Of a stretch of 64,000 bases of DNA, positions 9,065-18,627 are shown piece after piece (position 1 is the stretch's first letter; every line of letters begins with the position of its first letter). The translations under genes and the position numbers were made by a program. The notes beneath the pieces are model-generated. The model had not been told where the DNA came from and searched no databases. It saw nothing but the letters and a program-made list of their open reading frames with translations. The stretch is from Spongiivirga sp046524175 (GTDB lineage Bacteria > Bacteroidota > Bacteroidia > Flavobacteriales > Flavobacteriaceae), in contig NZ_JBEFZF010000001.1 of assembly GCF_046524175.1 (NCBI RefSeq), positions 248,001 through 312,000 of the forward strand, read 5' to 3'.

Positions 9065-9829
9065 TTATCCGTTTTTATTGATCACTTCATGTGCCAAATT
9101 TAGGTAATTTGCCGCACCCTTGCTACCAGCATCATAGTTAATAATGCTTTCGCCATAACTTGGTGCTTCACTTAATCTCACATTTCGCTGAATTATGGTT
9201 TTAAAAACCATGTCGCTAAAATGCTTTTGAACTTCTTCTACAACCTGGTTTGACAACCGAAGACGGCTATCATACATGGTTAATAGCATACCTTCAATAT
9301 CAAGATTGCTATTGTGTATTTTTTGAACACTTTTTATCGTGTTTAATAACTTCCCTAAACCTTCAAGCGCAAAATATTCGCATTGTATTGGAATAATTAC
9401 AGAATCGGCGGCAGTTAATGCGTTTAGTGTTAATAAACCAAGTGAAGGAGCACAATCAATTAATATATAATCGTATTGAGATTTTAAACCATCAATAGCT
9501 TTTTTCAGCATATACTCTCTTTCTTCTTTATCAACCAGCTCAATTTCAATAGCTACAAGATCAATATGTGCGGGAATAAGATCTACATTAGGCGAATCAG
9601 AAGTTACAATAGCATCTTCTGGTTTTTTAGTGTGTTCCAGTAGTTGGTATGTTCCAATTTCAACACTCTCAACATCAATGCCTAATCCAGAAGTCGCATT
9701 AGCCTGGGGATCGGCATCAATAAGAAGTACTTTTTTTTCTAATACTCCAAGAGAGGCTGCGAGGTTAACCGAAGTCGTGGTTTTACCAACTCCGCCTTTT
9801 TGGTTAGCAATAGCAATGATTTTGCCCAT
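9065..9829 (-). CDS. parA: Chromosome-partitioning ATPase ParA/Soj
   Basis: This 254-residue Walker-type ATPase begins MGKIIAIANQKGGVGKTTT (deviant Walker A with the signature Lys) and has LLIDADPQAN and ILIDCAPSLGLLTLNAL. It is cytosolic and works with ParB to segregate origins, so with dnaA 14 kb away it places the window in the origin-proximal part of the chromosome, an inference from gene content. It is the first gene of a leftward run that continues through parB, DUF5683, dapB and lepB. Confidence 0.97.
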   Translation of the reverse strand: MGKIIAIANQKGGVGKTTTSVNLAASLGVLEKKVLLIDADPQANATSGLGIDVESVEIGTYQLLEHTKKPEDAIVTSDSPNVDLIPAHIDLVAIEIELVDKEEREYMLKKAIDGLKSQYDYILIDCAPSLGLLTLNALTAADSVIIPIQCEYFALEGLGKLLNTIKSVQKIHNSNLDIEGMLLTMYDSRLRLSNQVVEEVQKHFSDMVFKTIIQRNVRLSEAPSYGESIINYDAGSKGAANYLNLAHEVINKNG

Positions 9830-9909
9830 GAAAAATGTAAGATTGTTAGTGGTAAAAATACAATTATTTGCGAGTATTAAAAATGAATTTTGTTAACAGC
9901 CTACAAAAG

Positions 9910-9937
9910 AAAAGGACTGCAAATTGCAGCCCTTTTC
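9910..9937 (-). terminator. Rho-independent terminator after the M16 peptidase gene
   Basis: On the minus strand an imperfect hairpin with arms AAAAGGGCTGCAA and TTGCAGTCCTTTT is followed by a T-rich tract (TTTTCTTTT). It lies 27 bases past the stop of the M16 peptidase gene and before the parA start region, so it separates the two transcripts. The six outer and six inner pairs are interrupted by one mismatch. Confidence 0.75.
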
Positions 9938-9963
9938 TAATCAATATTTTATGCTTGAATACC

Positions 9964-12795
9964 TTACTGATCCTCTGGCATTAAAATTGCCAAAAAGTAG
10001 TTTTTATCAAGATATTTATTTGCTACTTTTTGAATGTCTTTTTGCGTCATTGCTTTGACGTTTTTTTCGTAATCGTTCATTTTATTGATATCTCTATCTT
10101 CCTGATCGGCACGGACAAGGTTGCTCATCCAAAATCTGTTTTGTTTTAAGCTCTCTTTCCGATTTAACAAATAGGTTTCTTTTACCTTATTTAAATCTTT
10201 TTCCGTTGGACCGTCTTTCTTGATTTTCTCAACTTCTGCAAGTGCAGCTTCAACTAATTTGTCAACATTTTCCGGACCGCAAGGGAAGGAAATGTTAAAG
10301 CTTACATTGCTAAAAGAGATTTTACTCATGCTACCTCTTGCGCCAACACCATAGACACCACCTTCTTCTTCACGAAGTTTTTCTATTAACTTTATAGTAA
10401 GCACTTCGCCTAAAGCTCCCAGATAGGCTGCTTCATCGCCGTCATATTTAATATCAGCTTCTTCCCATGTAATTTGTACCCGACTCTTAGGATCTTTACC
10501 ACGTTTAATAACTTCCTTATGGTAGGTATCCTTTCTTCTAAATTTGGTTGCAACATATTTCTCATTACTTCCTTTTCCCGGTAAAGAGGCGATATACTTT
10601 TCACATAACTGTTTCAATTTGGCCTCGTCAATATTGCCAACAAAGTAGAAGTTAAAATCGCCAGCATCAGCAAAACGTTCCTGATACTTTTTGTAAGCCA
10701 GGTCATAATCTGCTTTGTCCATAGCTTCTGCTGTCGGGAAACCTACATATCGATTGTTGCCTTTGTTTCTTACCTTTCCTATCTCATTTGAGAAAAAGAA
10801 TTGTGGATTTGCCATCAAATTTCCTAGGAAACTCTTTTGTTTTGTGATATATGATTGAAATGCTTCATCATTCTTGTTTAGAGAAGTAAAATATAAATGA
10901 ACCATTTCAAACAGCGTTTCTATATCCTTTGGTGCGGCACTTCCTCTAAAGTTTTCACTAAAACCGCCAATTGACGGATTGACGCGTACAATCTTACCAC
11001 TCATGTACTTATTCATGTCGTTTAAAGATAAGCCTGCTATTCCTGCTTGGGATAAGCCTCCGTTGGCAAAAGTAGTTGCTTTGAACTCTTCATCAGTATA
11101 TAAACTGGTCCCGCCAGGACTATATGCCTGGAATAAGATCTCATCGTTTTTAAAATCAGTTTTTTTATAGGTTACTGTTGCGCCATTACTTAAGGTAAGT
11201 TTAGTGAAACCAAGTTTATCATTGGTTTCTTCCTTAGTAATTGTACCTGCAGCAGGTAACTTATCAATTAATGCATCAGCAACTTCTTCATCTTCATAAG
11301 GGGTAATGTTGGCAGCTTCAACTTCTTTAATAAGATCAAGCACCTCCTGCTCAGTAACTTTTTTAAGCCCTTCTTTTTCGGGGCCCGTTATGACGATTAC
11401 GCGATTATCATCGTGAATAAACCCTTTAATCAAATCGTTGATTTCGGCTAATTGAATAGTCGGCATCACCTTTTTGTTAAAGTCATAAGACCATTCTATT
11501 CCAGGAATTGGAGATTTCTCTAGATAATTGTAGACGTACTGATTGACGATTCGTCCACTTTCTTGCTTGTCACGATCTTTAAACTGCTTTTCTAAACGTG
11601 CTAAGATTTCTTTTTTAGCACGCTCAAATTCACCTTTGTTAAAGCCATGTCTGCGTACACGCTCATTTTCGGTTAGCATAGCGCGTAGTCCATTTAATTG
11701 TCCTTCAGGGCTAGTGGTTGCGGATGACTGATACGCATTTTTATTTCGTGCGAAGGTGCCACCATAATAAGAAAAGCCAAATACAAATGGTGGGTTCGCA
11801 CTGTTGCGAAGTTCGCTCAATCTGTTGTTTAACATAGTAGAGAAAAGACCTCTTACAATTTGAGTGCGGTAATCTAATATGGTCTTAGTTGGTTTTGAAT
11901 TCTCACGATCTTTGTACATTACTTGTACTCGAGAAAACGGAGCCTCTTTATCACTTGCAATAGCAATAAAGGTTTCTTCATGGTTGGGTAGATCAAAAAC
12001 CTCACGCTTACGAGGATTTTTAACTTTCTTGATCTTTCCAAAATGTTCTTTTATCTTTTTTTCAGTAGTGGCAATATCTAAATCACCTACGGCAACAACT
12101 GCCATTAGGTCTGGGCGATACCAATCTTTAAAATAATTTCTTATCGACTTGTATTTGAAATTTTCTATAATCTCTTTTTTTCCAATGGGAAGACGATCTG
12201 CGTATTTAGAGCCGTACATCATTTTAGGTAAATACTCTTGCATCATACGCTTATCTGGGCCCAAACCAAGCCTATATTCTTCTAAAACCACACCACGCTC
12301 ATCATCAATGGCTTCATCTGTTAATGTTGCCCCATGTGCCCAGTCTTCAAGAATTTGAAATCCCTTTTCTAATTTTTCTGGATCATCACTTGGTATTGGT
12401 AGTATGTATACGGTTTCATCAAAACTGGTGTATGCATTTAGGTCTGCCCCAAATTGAACACCTATACCTTGAAGGTAATCGACTAATTCATTTTTTTTGA
12501 AGTTTTTAGTACCGTTAAAATTCATATGTTCCATAAAATGAGCGAGACCCAATTGATCTTCGTCTTCTAAGATAGAACCGGCATTTATAGCTAAGCGAAG
12601 TTCTAATTTGTCTTCTGGCTTTCCATTGTTGCGAATGTAATAGGTAAGGCCATTGTCTAGTTTTCCTATTTTGACATTAGGGTCAACTGGAATTGGGCTT
12701 GAAGGCTCCAATGACTTTTTCATACCTTCTTGTGCATTCCCAAAGTGAAATGATAAGAAGAGCAATGTAATTGCAATTAGTGTTGATTTTTGCAT
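9964..12795 (-). CDS. M16 family zinc metallopeptidase, secreted
   Basis: This 943-residue protein has a signal peptide (MQKSTLIAITLLFLSF, cleavage after NAQ) and two M16 halves. The N-terminal half carries the inverted zinc motif HFMEH (in LGLAHFMEHMNFNG) with the downstream Glu of the ERGVVLEEYR segment. The C-terminal half is the catalytically silent partner with the RREEE-type region REEEGGVYGVGARG. Pitrilysin-like enzymes degrade peptides in a closed chamber. Its size and secretion match the periplasmic M16 proteases of Bacteroidota. It is a single-gene transcript with a terminator 3' and about 190 bases of non-coding DNA upstream. Confidence 0.93.
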   Translation of the reverse strand: MQKSTLIAITLLFLSFHFGNAQEGMKKSLEPSSPIPVDPNVKIGKLDNGLTYYIRNNGKPEDKLELRLAINAGSILEDEDQLGLAHFMEHMNFNGTKNFKKNELVDYLQGIGVQFGADLNAYTSFDETVYILPIPSDDPEKLEKGFQILEDWAHGATLTDEAIDDERGVVLEEYRLGLGPDKRMMQEYLPKMMYGSKYADRLPIGKKEIIENFKYKSIRNYFKDWYRPDLMAVVAVGDLDIATTEKKIKEHFGKIKKVKNPRKREVFDLPNHEETFIAIASDKEAPFSRVQVMYKDRENSKPTKTILDYRTQIVRGLFSTMLNNRLSELRNSANPPFVFGFSYYGGTFARNKNAYQSSATTSPEGQLNGLRAMLTENERVRRHGFNKGEFERAKKEILARLEKQFKDRDKQESGRIVNQYVYNYLEKSPIPGIEWSYDFNKKVMPTIQLAEINDLIKGFIHDDNRVIVITGPEKEGLKKVTEQEVLDLIKEVEAANITPYEDEEVADALIDKLPAAGTITKEETNDKLGFTKLTLSNGATVTYKKTDFKNDEILFQAYSPGGTSLYTDEEFKATTFANGGLSQAGIAGLSLNDMNKYMSGKIVRVNPSIGGFSENFRGSAAPKDIETLFEMVHLYFTSLNKNDEAFQSYITKQKSFLGNLMANPQFFFSNEIGKVRNKGNNRYVGFPTAEAMDKADYDLAYKKYQERFADAGDFNFYFVGNIDEAKLKQLCEKYIASLPGKGSNEKYVATKFRRKDTYHKEVIKRGKDPKSRVQITWEEADIKYDGDEAAYLGALGEVLTIKLIEKLREEEGGVYGVGARGSMSKISFSNVSFNISFPCGPENVDKLVEAALAEVEKIKKDGPTEKDLNKVKETYLLNRKESLKQNRFWMSNLVRADQEDRDINKMNDYEKNVKAMTQKDIQKVANKYLDKNYFLAILMPEDQ

Positions 12796-12986
12796 GGATG
12801 ATTATTTTGTTTAAAAACGAATGTAAGGCTATTCTACTATTGTAGAAAATAAATTCTAAAAATTTAACTAAATTTTTAGTTGATTAAAAACGTCCATATA
12901 CAACGGGCTAAGAAAAGTTGGAATAAATGGAAATTGCTATTTCTTAAACTTGATTAAAGAAGCTATACCCTATTAAAATTAACCTA

Positions 12987-15107
12987 CTAATCATCCAACA
13001 AAATCTCTAAGATCTCGATCGCGGCTTCACTTATTTTTGTTCCAGGCCCGAAGATTGCTGTAGCGCCTGCATCGAACAAAAACTGGTAATCTTGGTGCGG
13101 AATCACGCCACCAACGATAACCATAATATCTTCACGATCGTATTTTTTAAGTTCCTCAATAACTTGTGGAACTAATGTTTTATGACCGGCGGCAAGCGAC
13201 GAAACCCCTAAAATATGAACATCATTTTCTACCGCTTGTTTCGCTGCTTCGGCAGGTGTTTGAAATAAGGGGCCAATATCGACGTCAAAACCAACATCAG
13301 CATAGCCCGTGGCAACGACTTTTGCACCACGATCATGCCCATCTTGTCCCATTTTAGCGATCATAATTCTTGGACGACGGCCTTCTTGCTCAGCAACTTG
13401 ATCAGCAAGTTTCTTTGCTTTTTCAAAGCTTTCGTCATTTCTTATTTCTTTACTATACACTCCGCTAAACGATTTTATTTGTGCCTTGTATCGACCATAA
13501 ACCTTTTCTAAAGCATCTGATATTTCGCCTAAGGTTGCCCGTTCCCTTGCAGCATTAACAGCTAAAGCTAGTAAATTATCGGCATTATTTTTAGCCGCGT
13601 TAGTTAGTTTTTCTAGGGCAGTGGCAACTTTATTATTGTTTCGACTGTTCTTAATCCTATTTATCGATTCAATTTGCTGACGTCGTACAGTTTGATTATC
13701 AACCTCTAGAATATGTAACGGATCTTCTTCGGCTAAACGATACTTATTTACCCCAACGATCACGTCCTGGCCGCTATCGATTCTTGCCTGTTTTCTTGCT
13801 GCGGCTTCTTCAATTCTCATTTTAGGAATACCCGCCTCGATAGCTTTTGTCATTCCACCTAACTCTTCAACTTCTTGAATCAACTTCCACGCTTTATTGG
13901 CAATATCGTTAGTAAGCGATTCTACATAGTAACTACCTGCCCACGGATCGACAGTTTTGGTAATATGAGTTTCCTGTTGTAAATATAGTTGTGTATTTCT
14001 AGCAATTCTTGCTGAAAAATCTGTTGGTAAGGCAATGGCTTCATCCAATGCATTAGTATGTAAGCTTTGGGTACCACCAAATGCAGCAGCAGCAGCTTCA
14101 ATACAAGTTCGTGCCACATTATTAAAAGGATCTTGCTCGGTTAAACTCCAACCACTAGTTTGGCAATGGGTTCGTAAAGCAAGCGACTTCTGATTTTTAG
14201 GATTGAATTGTTTTACCAATTTTGCCCAAAGCATGCGAGCAGCTCTCATTTTAGCAATTTCCATAAAATGATTCATCCCAATAGCCCAAAAGAATGACAA
14301 GCGGGGTGCGAAGGTGTCAATTTCCATTCCTGCATCCAGTCCTTTTCTTATATATTCTAGACCATCTGCTAAGGTATAAGCAAGTTCAATATCACAAGTA
14401 GCACCAGCTTCTTGCATATGATAGCCCGAGATACTGATCGAGTTGAACTTGGGCATGTTTTTCGAGGTGTATTCGAAAATATCAGAAATGATCTTCATCG
14501 AGGGAGTAGGGGGATAGATGTATGTGTTACGCACCATGAACTCCTTTAAAATATCATTCTGAATAGTTCCTGATAATGATTCAGGTGCTACCCCTTGCTC
14601 TTCAGCAGCAACTATGTAGAATGCCATAATTGGTAAAACGGCCCCATTCATTGTCATTGATACTGACATTTGATCAAGTGGAATTTGATCAAATAACATT
14701 TTCATATCCTCAACACTATCGATGGCAACTCCCGCTTTACCAACGTCGCCGACTACACGTTCATGATCACTATCATACCCTCTATGAGTTGGTAAATCGA
14801 AGGCTACAGAAAGCCCTTTTTGCCCTGCTTCTAGATTTCTGCGGTAAAATGCATTACTTTCTTCGGCGGTCGAAAATCCTGCATATTGCCTGATGGTCCA
14901 AGGCCTACGAACGTACATCGTAGAGTATGGACCACGTAAGTTAGGTGCTATACCTGCAACAAAATTGAGATGGTTTAATAATTCAACATCCCTTTTTGTA
15001 TAGGTAGCATTCACTTCAATATTTTCTGCAGTCATAAATGAAGTATCCGACTGCTTGGTGTTGGGCTTTTTGTAGTTTAAGCTTAAATGTTGAAGGTCTT
15101 TCCGCAT
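12987..15107 (-). CDS. scpA: Methylmalonyl-CoA mutase, large (catalytic) subunit
   Basis: This B12 enzyme interconverts succinyl-CoA and (R)-methylmalonyl-CoA, linking propionate metabolism to the TCA cycle. The 706-residue protein has the TIM-barrel with RPWTIRQYAGFSTAEESN and the C-terminal cobalamin domain with the DxHxxG motif in GQDGHDRGAKVVATGYADVG. It starts one base after the stop of the small-subunit gene, giving tight translational coupling for a heterodimer. The length equals that of other catalytic subunits (about 700-730). Confidence 0.96.
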   Translation of the reverse strand: MRKDLQHLSLNYKKPNTKQSDTSFMTAENIEVNATYTKRDVELLNHLNFVAGIAPNLRGPYSTMYVRRPWTIRQYAGFSTAEESNAFYRRNLEAGQKGLSVAFDLPTHRGYDSDHERVVGDVGKAGVAIDSVEDMKMLFDQIPLDQMSVSMTMNGAVLPIMAFYIVAAEEQGVAPESLSGTIQNDILKEFMVRNTYIYPPTPSMKIISDIFEYTSKNMPKFNSISISGYHMQEAGATCDIELAYTLADGLEYIRKGLDAGMEIDTFAPRLSFFWAIGMNHFMEIAKMRAARMLWAKLVKQFNPKNQKSLALRTHCQTSGWSLTEQDPFNNVARTCIEAAAAAFGGTQSLHTNALDEAIALPTDFSARIARNTQLYLQQETHITKTVDPWAGSYYVESLTNDIANKAWKLIQEVEELGGMTKAIEAGIPKMRIEEAAARKQARIDSGQDVIVGVNKYRLAEEDPLHILEVDNQTVRRQQIESINRIKNSRNNNKVATALEKLTNAAKNNADNLLALAVNAARERATLGEISDALEKVYGRYKAQIKSFSGVYSKEIRNDESFEKAKKLADQVAEQEGRRPRIMIAKMGQDGHDRGAKVVATGYADVGFDVDIGPLFQTPAEAAKQAVENDVHILGVSSLAAGHKTLVPQVIEELKKYDREDIMVIVGGVIPHQDYQFLFDAGATAIFGPGTKISEAAIEILEILLDD

Positions 15108-15108
15108 T

Positions 15109-16491
15109 TTATTCTTCAGTATCTAGTCGTTTTTGTTCTAATACTTCTGCCAGTCGTTTTTCAATAATCGGCTCGATACTAGTTTTTCTGGGTTTTGTTT
15201 TCATGAAGGGAAATAACTCTAAATTTTCCTTCATTTTATCTTGTTTATTGGGGTATTTGTTGGTGCCAATTAGTATGTTCTGCTCATCATCAAACTGTTG
15301 CTGTTGTTTGGCGGCTGCCTCTTTTATTTTGCGCTGGATCACCCCTTCTTTTAGCTGTTTTAAAAACCCTCCGGCTTTTTCAATATCCTTAAATAATGCT
15401 AGTGCTTTTTCAGCCAATTGTATGGATAGTGATTCTATGTAATAAGAGCCATCTGATGGATTTTCTACTTTATCAAAATAGCTTTCATTTTTTAGAATGA
15501 GCAGTTGGTTGCGCGCGATACGATCACCAAATTCGTTGTTTTTGTGATAAATAGCGTCATAGGGCAAATTATACACTGCATCAGCACCACCTAATATGGC
15601 ACTCATACATTCAGTCGTGGATCTTAACATATTCACATTATAATCATAAAGTGTTTTGTTACGCTTACCCGGTGATACTATAATGTGACAGTTAATTGTG
15701 CTATCGTATTCATTCGCTAGTTGCTTAAATAGAAAACGGACTGCCCTTAGTTTAGCAAGTTCAAAAAAATAGTTGCTACCAACAGCCATGTTTATGGTCA
15801 CGCACAAATCTTTAAGATGATCTTGATCATACTCATTAATATGATTAATATATTCATTTACATGAGCTAAGGTATAAGCTAATTGTTGTGTGACAGTTGC
15901 ACCTGCATTATGATATAAATCTGTATTAACAGCAACAATACTTTTTAAATTATGGGCATTTGAAATACACTGATCAAGGGTTTCAAGGTCTGCTATTGAG
16001 TTTTGGAACCAATTTCCACTTTTTGCTAGTTGCCCTATGGGGTCAGCAAGCATAAAAACATTGCTAGTACTATCAATTAGCTGATTTATTTGGGTTACAA
16101 CATCAGCATTTAAAAATTGAGGCTTAAGGTATACAGTAATGTTGGAAAGGTTAATCCCTCCTAACAAAGTAGCGAGATTAATATTTTGGTTGTCAAGTTC
16201 AAAAATAATGGCTTCGGCGCCTCTATTTATTATATCTAAGGCGTTTTTGTTAGATTGTTCTGTATTAAGTACATAAATATGTTGAGTTATGCTCCAACCT
16301 TTTGAAGTTTTGAGGTTTGGAATAGTATCTGATAATCCGTCCTGATGATATGCTGGCTTAACATCAATGCCTTCGTTGGTTTTCCAAACCAAGCTGTCGT
16401 TGTAATCAAGTCCTTTGAGATCGACTTGTATTTTTTGTTTCCATTGTTTTAGTGAAACAGCTTCAAAATCTTCAAATAAAAAATCGCTCAT
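15109..16491 (-). CDS. mutA: Methylmalonyl-CoA mutase, small subunit, without B12 domain
   Basis: This 460-residue protein is homologous to the barrel of the mutase (SDFLFEDFEAVSLKQWKQ at the start; DPSDGSYYIESL near residue 345 matches the DPWAGSYYVESL of the large subunit). It stops after a Lys-rich tail without any cobalamin-binding domain or DxHxxG motif. Small subunits are catalytically inactive partners; the classical form is around 620-640 residues, so this one has lost the degenerate B12 domain. The short version seems common in Flavobacteriaceae (from memory). The order FtsB-mutA-mutB is compact, with 8 and 1 base gaps. Confidence 0.9.
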   Translation of the reverse strand: MSDFLFEDFEAVSLKQWKQKIQVDLKGLDYNDSLVWKTNEGIDVKPAYHQDGLSDTIPNLKTSKGWSITQHIYVLNTEQSNKNALDIINRGAEAIIFELDNQNINLATLLGGINLSNITVYLKPQFLNADVVTQINQLIDSTSNVFMLADPIGQLAKSGNWFQNSIADLETLDQCISNAHNLKSIVAVNTDLYHNAGATVTQQLAYTLAHVNEYINHINEYDQDHLKDLCVTINMAVGSNYFFELAKLRAVRFLFKQLANEYDSTINCHIIVSPGKRNKTLYDYNVNMLRSTTECMSAILGGADAVYNLPYDAIYHKNNEFGDRIARNQLLILKNESYFDKVENPSDGSYYIESLSIQLAEKALALFKDIEKAGGFLKQLKEGVIQRKIKEAAAKQQQQFDDEQNILIGTNKYPNKQDKMKENLELFPFMKTKPRKTSIEPIIEKRLAEVLEQKRLDTEE

Positions 16492-16499
16492 AAAGGGTA

Positions 16500-16817
16500 C
16501 TATTCTTCAATTTCAATCAATATTATTTCTTCATCTTTCTTTTTCATCCAATATTCTTCTCGGGCAAATTTTTCCATTTTTCGAGGATCGCTCAAATCTA
16601 TTTTTTCTTGTGTTTCTTTGGTAATCTCTGTCTGATAGTACGCTTTATTTTGTTTTAATCCTTTGATCTCTTTATTCAACTTACGATGATTCAAAAATGA
16701 ATTGGCATCAAAAAATAACATCCATATCGAGAAAATCAGTAATACTAAAATGTATCGATTGCTAAAAAATTTGAAATATTTGTTTTCTTTTAAATCCCTC
16801 AGTTTCCTTGTCTTCAT
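16500..16817 (-). CDS. Septum formation initiator (FtsB/DivIC-like)
   Basis: This 105-residue bitopic protein has a basic cytoplasmic start, a single membrane helix (about residues 24-38, YILVLLIFSIWMLFF) and a coiled-coil of charged heptads (LNKEIKGLKQNKAYYQTEI), followed by the conserved PRKMEKFAREEYWMKK motif. FtsB/DivIC links FtsQ and FtsL in the divisome. The ATG overlaps the udk stop by four bases, so it is cotranscribed with uridine kinase and the mutase genes, an arrangement repeated in related genomes. Confidence 0.9.
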   Translation of the reverse strand: MKTRKLRDLKENKYFKFFSNRYILVLLIFSIWMLFFDANSFLNHRKLNKEIKGLKQNKAYYQTEITKETQEKIDLSDPRKMEKFAREEYWMKKKDEEIILIEIEE

Positions 16818-17422
16818 GATAGTCTTTCATTTATTATGGTACGAACAATATCAACCGCCACAGTGTTGTATTTATTATTAGGAATTATGATATCGGCAAA
16901 TTCCTTTGTAGGTTCGATAAACTGTTGATGCATTGGTTTCAAAGTGGTTTGATAGCGATCAAGTACTTCATCGATGTCGCGTCCACGTTCGGCGATATCT
17001 CGTTTTAACCGTCTAATCAATCGTTCATCACTATCTGCATGAACAAAAATTTTAATATCAAACATATCCCTTAATTCTGGGTTTGTTAATATTAAAATTC
17101 CTTCAACGATCATCACCTTTCTAGGATGGGTAAGAAGCGTGTCTTTGGTTCGGTTATGCTCAACAAACGAATAAACAGGTTGATTAATGGGTTTTCCGTC
17201 TTTTAACGTTTTAAGATGTTCACTCAATAAGTCAAAGTCGATGGCCCTTGGATGATCAAAATTGATCTTCACACGCTCATCAAAAGCCATGTGAGATGTA
17301 TCTTTATAATAAGAATCTTGTGATATTACGCCCACTTCTTCGGGTGGAAGTTGGTTAATGATCTGTTTGACCACAGTAGTTTTGCCGCAACCAGTGCCGC
17401 CTCCGATTCCTATTATCAGCAT
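16814..17422 (-). CDS. udk: Uridine kinase
   Basis: Udk phosphorylates uridine and cytidine in pyrimidine salvage. The P-loop GGGTGCGKTTVVKQI sits right after the start, and DSYYKD, NFDHPRAIDF and RRLKRDIAERGRD complete the family pattern. I chose the ATG at 17422 (202 residues), because the longer frame from 17470 adds 16 hydrophobic residues ahead of the first beta strand that are not part of this cytosolic enzyme. It is the first gene of a run through the mutase genes. Confidence 0.95.
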   Translation of the reverse strand: MLIIGIGGGTGCGKTTVVKQIINQLPPEEVGVISQDSYYKDTSHMAFDERVKINFDHPRAIDFDLLSEHLKTLKDGKPINQPVYSFVEHNRTKDTLLTHPRKVMIVEGILILTNPELRDMFDIKIFVHADSDERLIRRLKRDIAERGRDIDEVLDRYQTTLKPMHQQFIEPTKEFADIIIPNNKYNTVAVDIVRTIINERLS

Positions 17423-17524
17423 TTGTTTATTGTTTATACAAAAATAAACGATGAAAGTGATTGCTAACAACGGTGTCTATGTAGTTATTAACAAGGATTT
17501 CCAACAATTAGTTAACAAAGTTAA

Positions 17525-18598
17525 CTAATTTGGATTAAATATAACTCCGCCTGTGACATCAGAGGTCGCTCCGGTAACGCTAGAAAGGCAATTGGGTAGA
17601 TTGTTAATGCGCAGAACTCCCATCAAGCCGAACACCAAAGCCTCTTTGAACTCAATTAATTGCGTATTAGAAGTATCTACTTGAAAGTCTGGGCCAAGTT
17701 GTTGTTTTAAAGTTTGAATTAGAAAGTTGTTGAAAGCCCCGCCCCCTGTAATCAAAACACTATTCTTTGGCTTTTCACTTAATTCTTTTATGTCGTTGCT
17801 GACGGCATTGCAAATATGATGAACAGCAGTGCAGAGCATGTTTTTAGTTGAATCTGTTGTGCCACTAACAATAGGGATTACTTCTTCTAAAAACCATTCG
17901 TATCCGGTAGACTTTGGTGGTTTTTCTTGATAGTATTGCAACTTATTTAGTTTATCGAGTAATTGGTTATTGACAGTGCCTGATGCGGCTAAGCTACCAT
18001 TTTCATCATATGCTTTTCCGGTTTTTTGAATGATATGATTCAGAACCATGTTGGCCAAACCGATGTCATAAGCATAGCGTTCCCCATCTTTTTTATAAGA
18101 TATGTTGCTTATTCCACCTAAATTCAGGCAAAAGTCATACGCTCCGAAAAAAAGCTCATCACCAATGGGAACTAACGGAGCTCCCTGACCGCCGCTTGCA
18201 ATATCTGCAGAGCGAAAATCGGCAACGGTTTTAAGACCAGAAATGTTGGCAATATCTTGACCATATCCTAGCTGAAATGTAAAACCATTTTGTGGTTGGT
18301 GATGAATGGTATGCCCATGACTTGCTACTAAATTTGCTTTAATGTTATTCTCTTTAGTAAACTCCTTTATTTGTTTTCCCAGCCATCTCCCATATTCATG
18401 ATGAAATTGAAGTAGATTTATTGCTGGAAGATGAATGGCATCTTTTAAGGTCTTTTGAAAAGCAATGTCGTAAGGAATACTCTTGGTATGAAGAATTTCA
18501 TATCCCCACTTAGCTTGAGTTTCTTTAATCAAACAATTTACAAGGTCTAAACCATCGAGAGAGGTGCCAGACATTAATCCAATGACATTGTATTCCAT
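17525..18598 (-). CDS. anmK: Anhydro-N-acetylmuramic acid kinase
   Basis: AnmK opens and phosphorylates 1,6-anhydro-MurNAc released during peptidoglycan turnover, giving MurNAc-6-P. The 357-residue protein begins with the ATP-binding motif GLMSGTSLDGLD and contains GHTIHHQP, a QLGYGQDIA segment and NLGGISN. It lies 29 bases downstream of the nagB fusion gene, so the two amino-sugar genes form an operon. The divergent DeoR-type regulator probably controls both. Confidence 0.95.
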   Translation of the reverse strand: MEYNVIGLMSGTSLDGLDLVNCLIKETQAKWGYEILHTKSIPYDIAFQKTLKDAIHLPAINLLQFHHEYGRWLGKQIKEFTKENNIKANLVASHGHTIHHQPQNGFTFQLGYGQDIANISGLKTVADFRSADIASGGQGAPLVPIGDELFFGAYDFCLNLGGISNISYKKDGERYAYDIGLANMVLNHIIQKTGKAYDENGSLAASGTVNNQLLDKLNKLQYYQEKPPKSTGYEWFLEEVIPIVSGTTDSTKNMLCTAVHHICNAVSNDIKELSEKPKNSVLITGGGAFNNFLIQTLKQQLGPDFQVDTSNTQLIEFKEALVFGLMGVLRINNLPNCLSSVTGATSDVTGGVIFNPN

Positions 18599-18627
18599 GG
18601 TGTTATTATTTCTACCTGATGAAGGTA

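Noticed and set aside
9065..9829. Possible plasmid origin of the parA-parB pair
   Set aside because: The pair is embedded in a housekeeping run (dapB, lepB) and is of the chromosomal Soj/Spo0J type.
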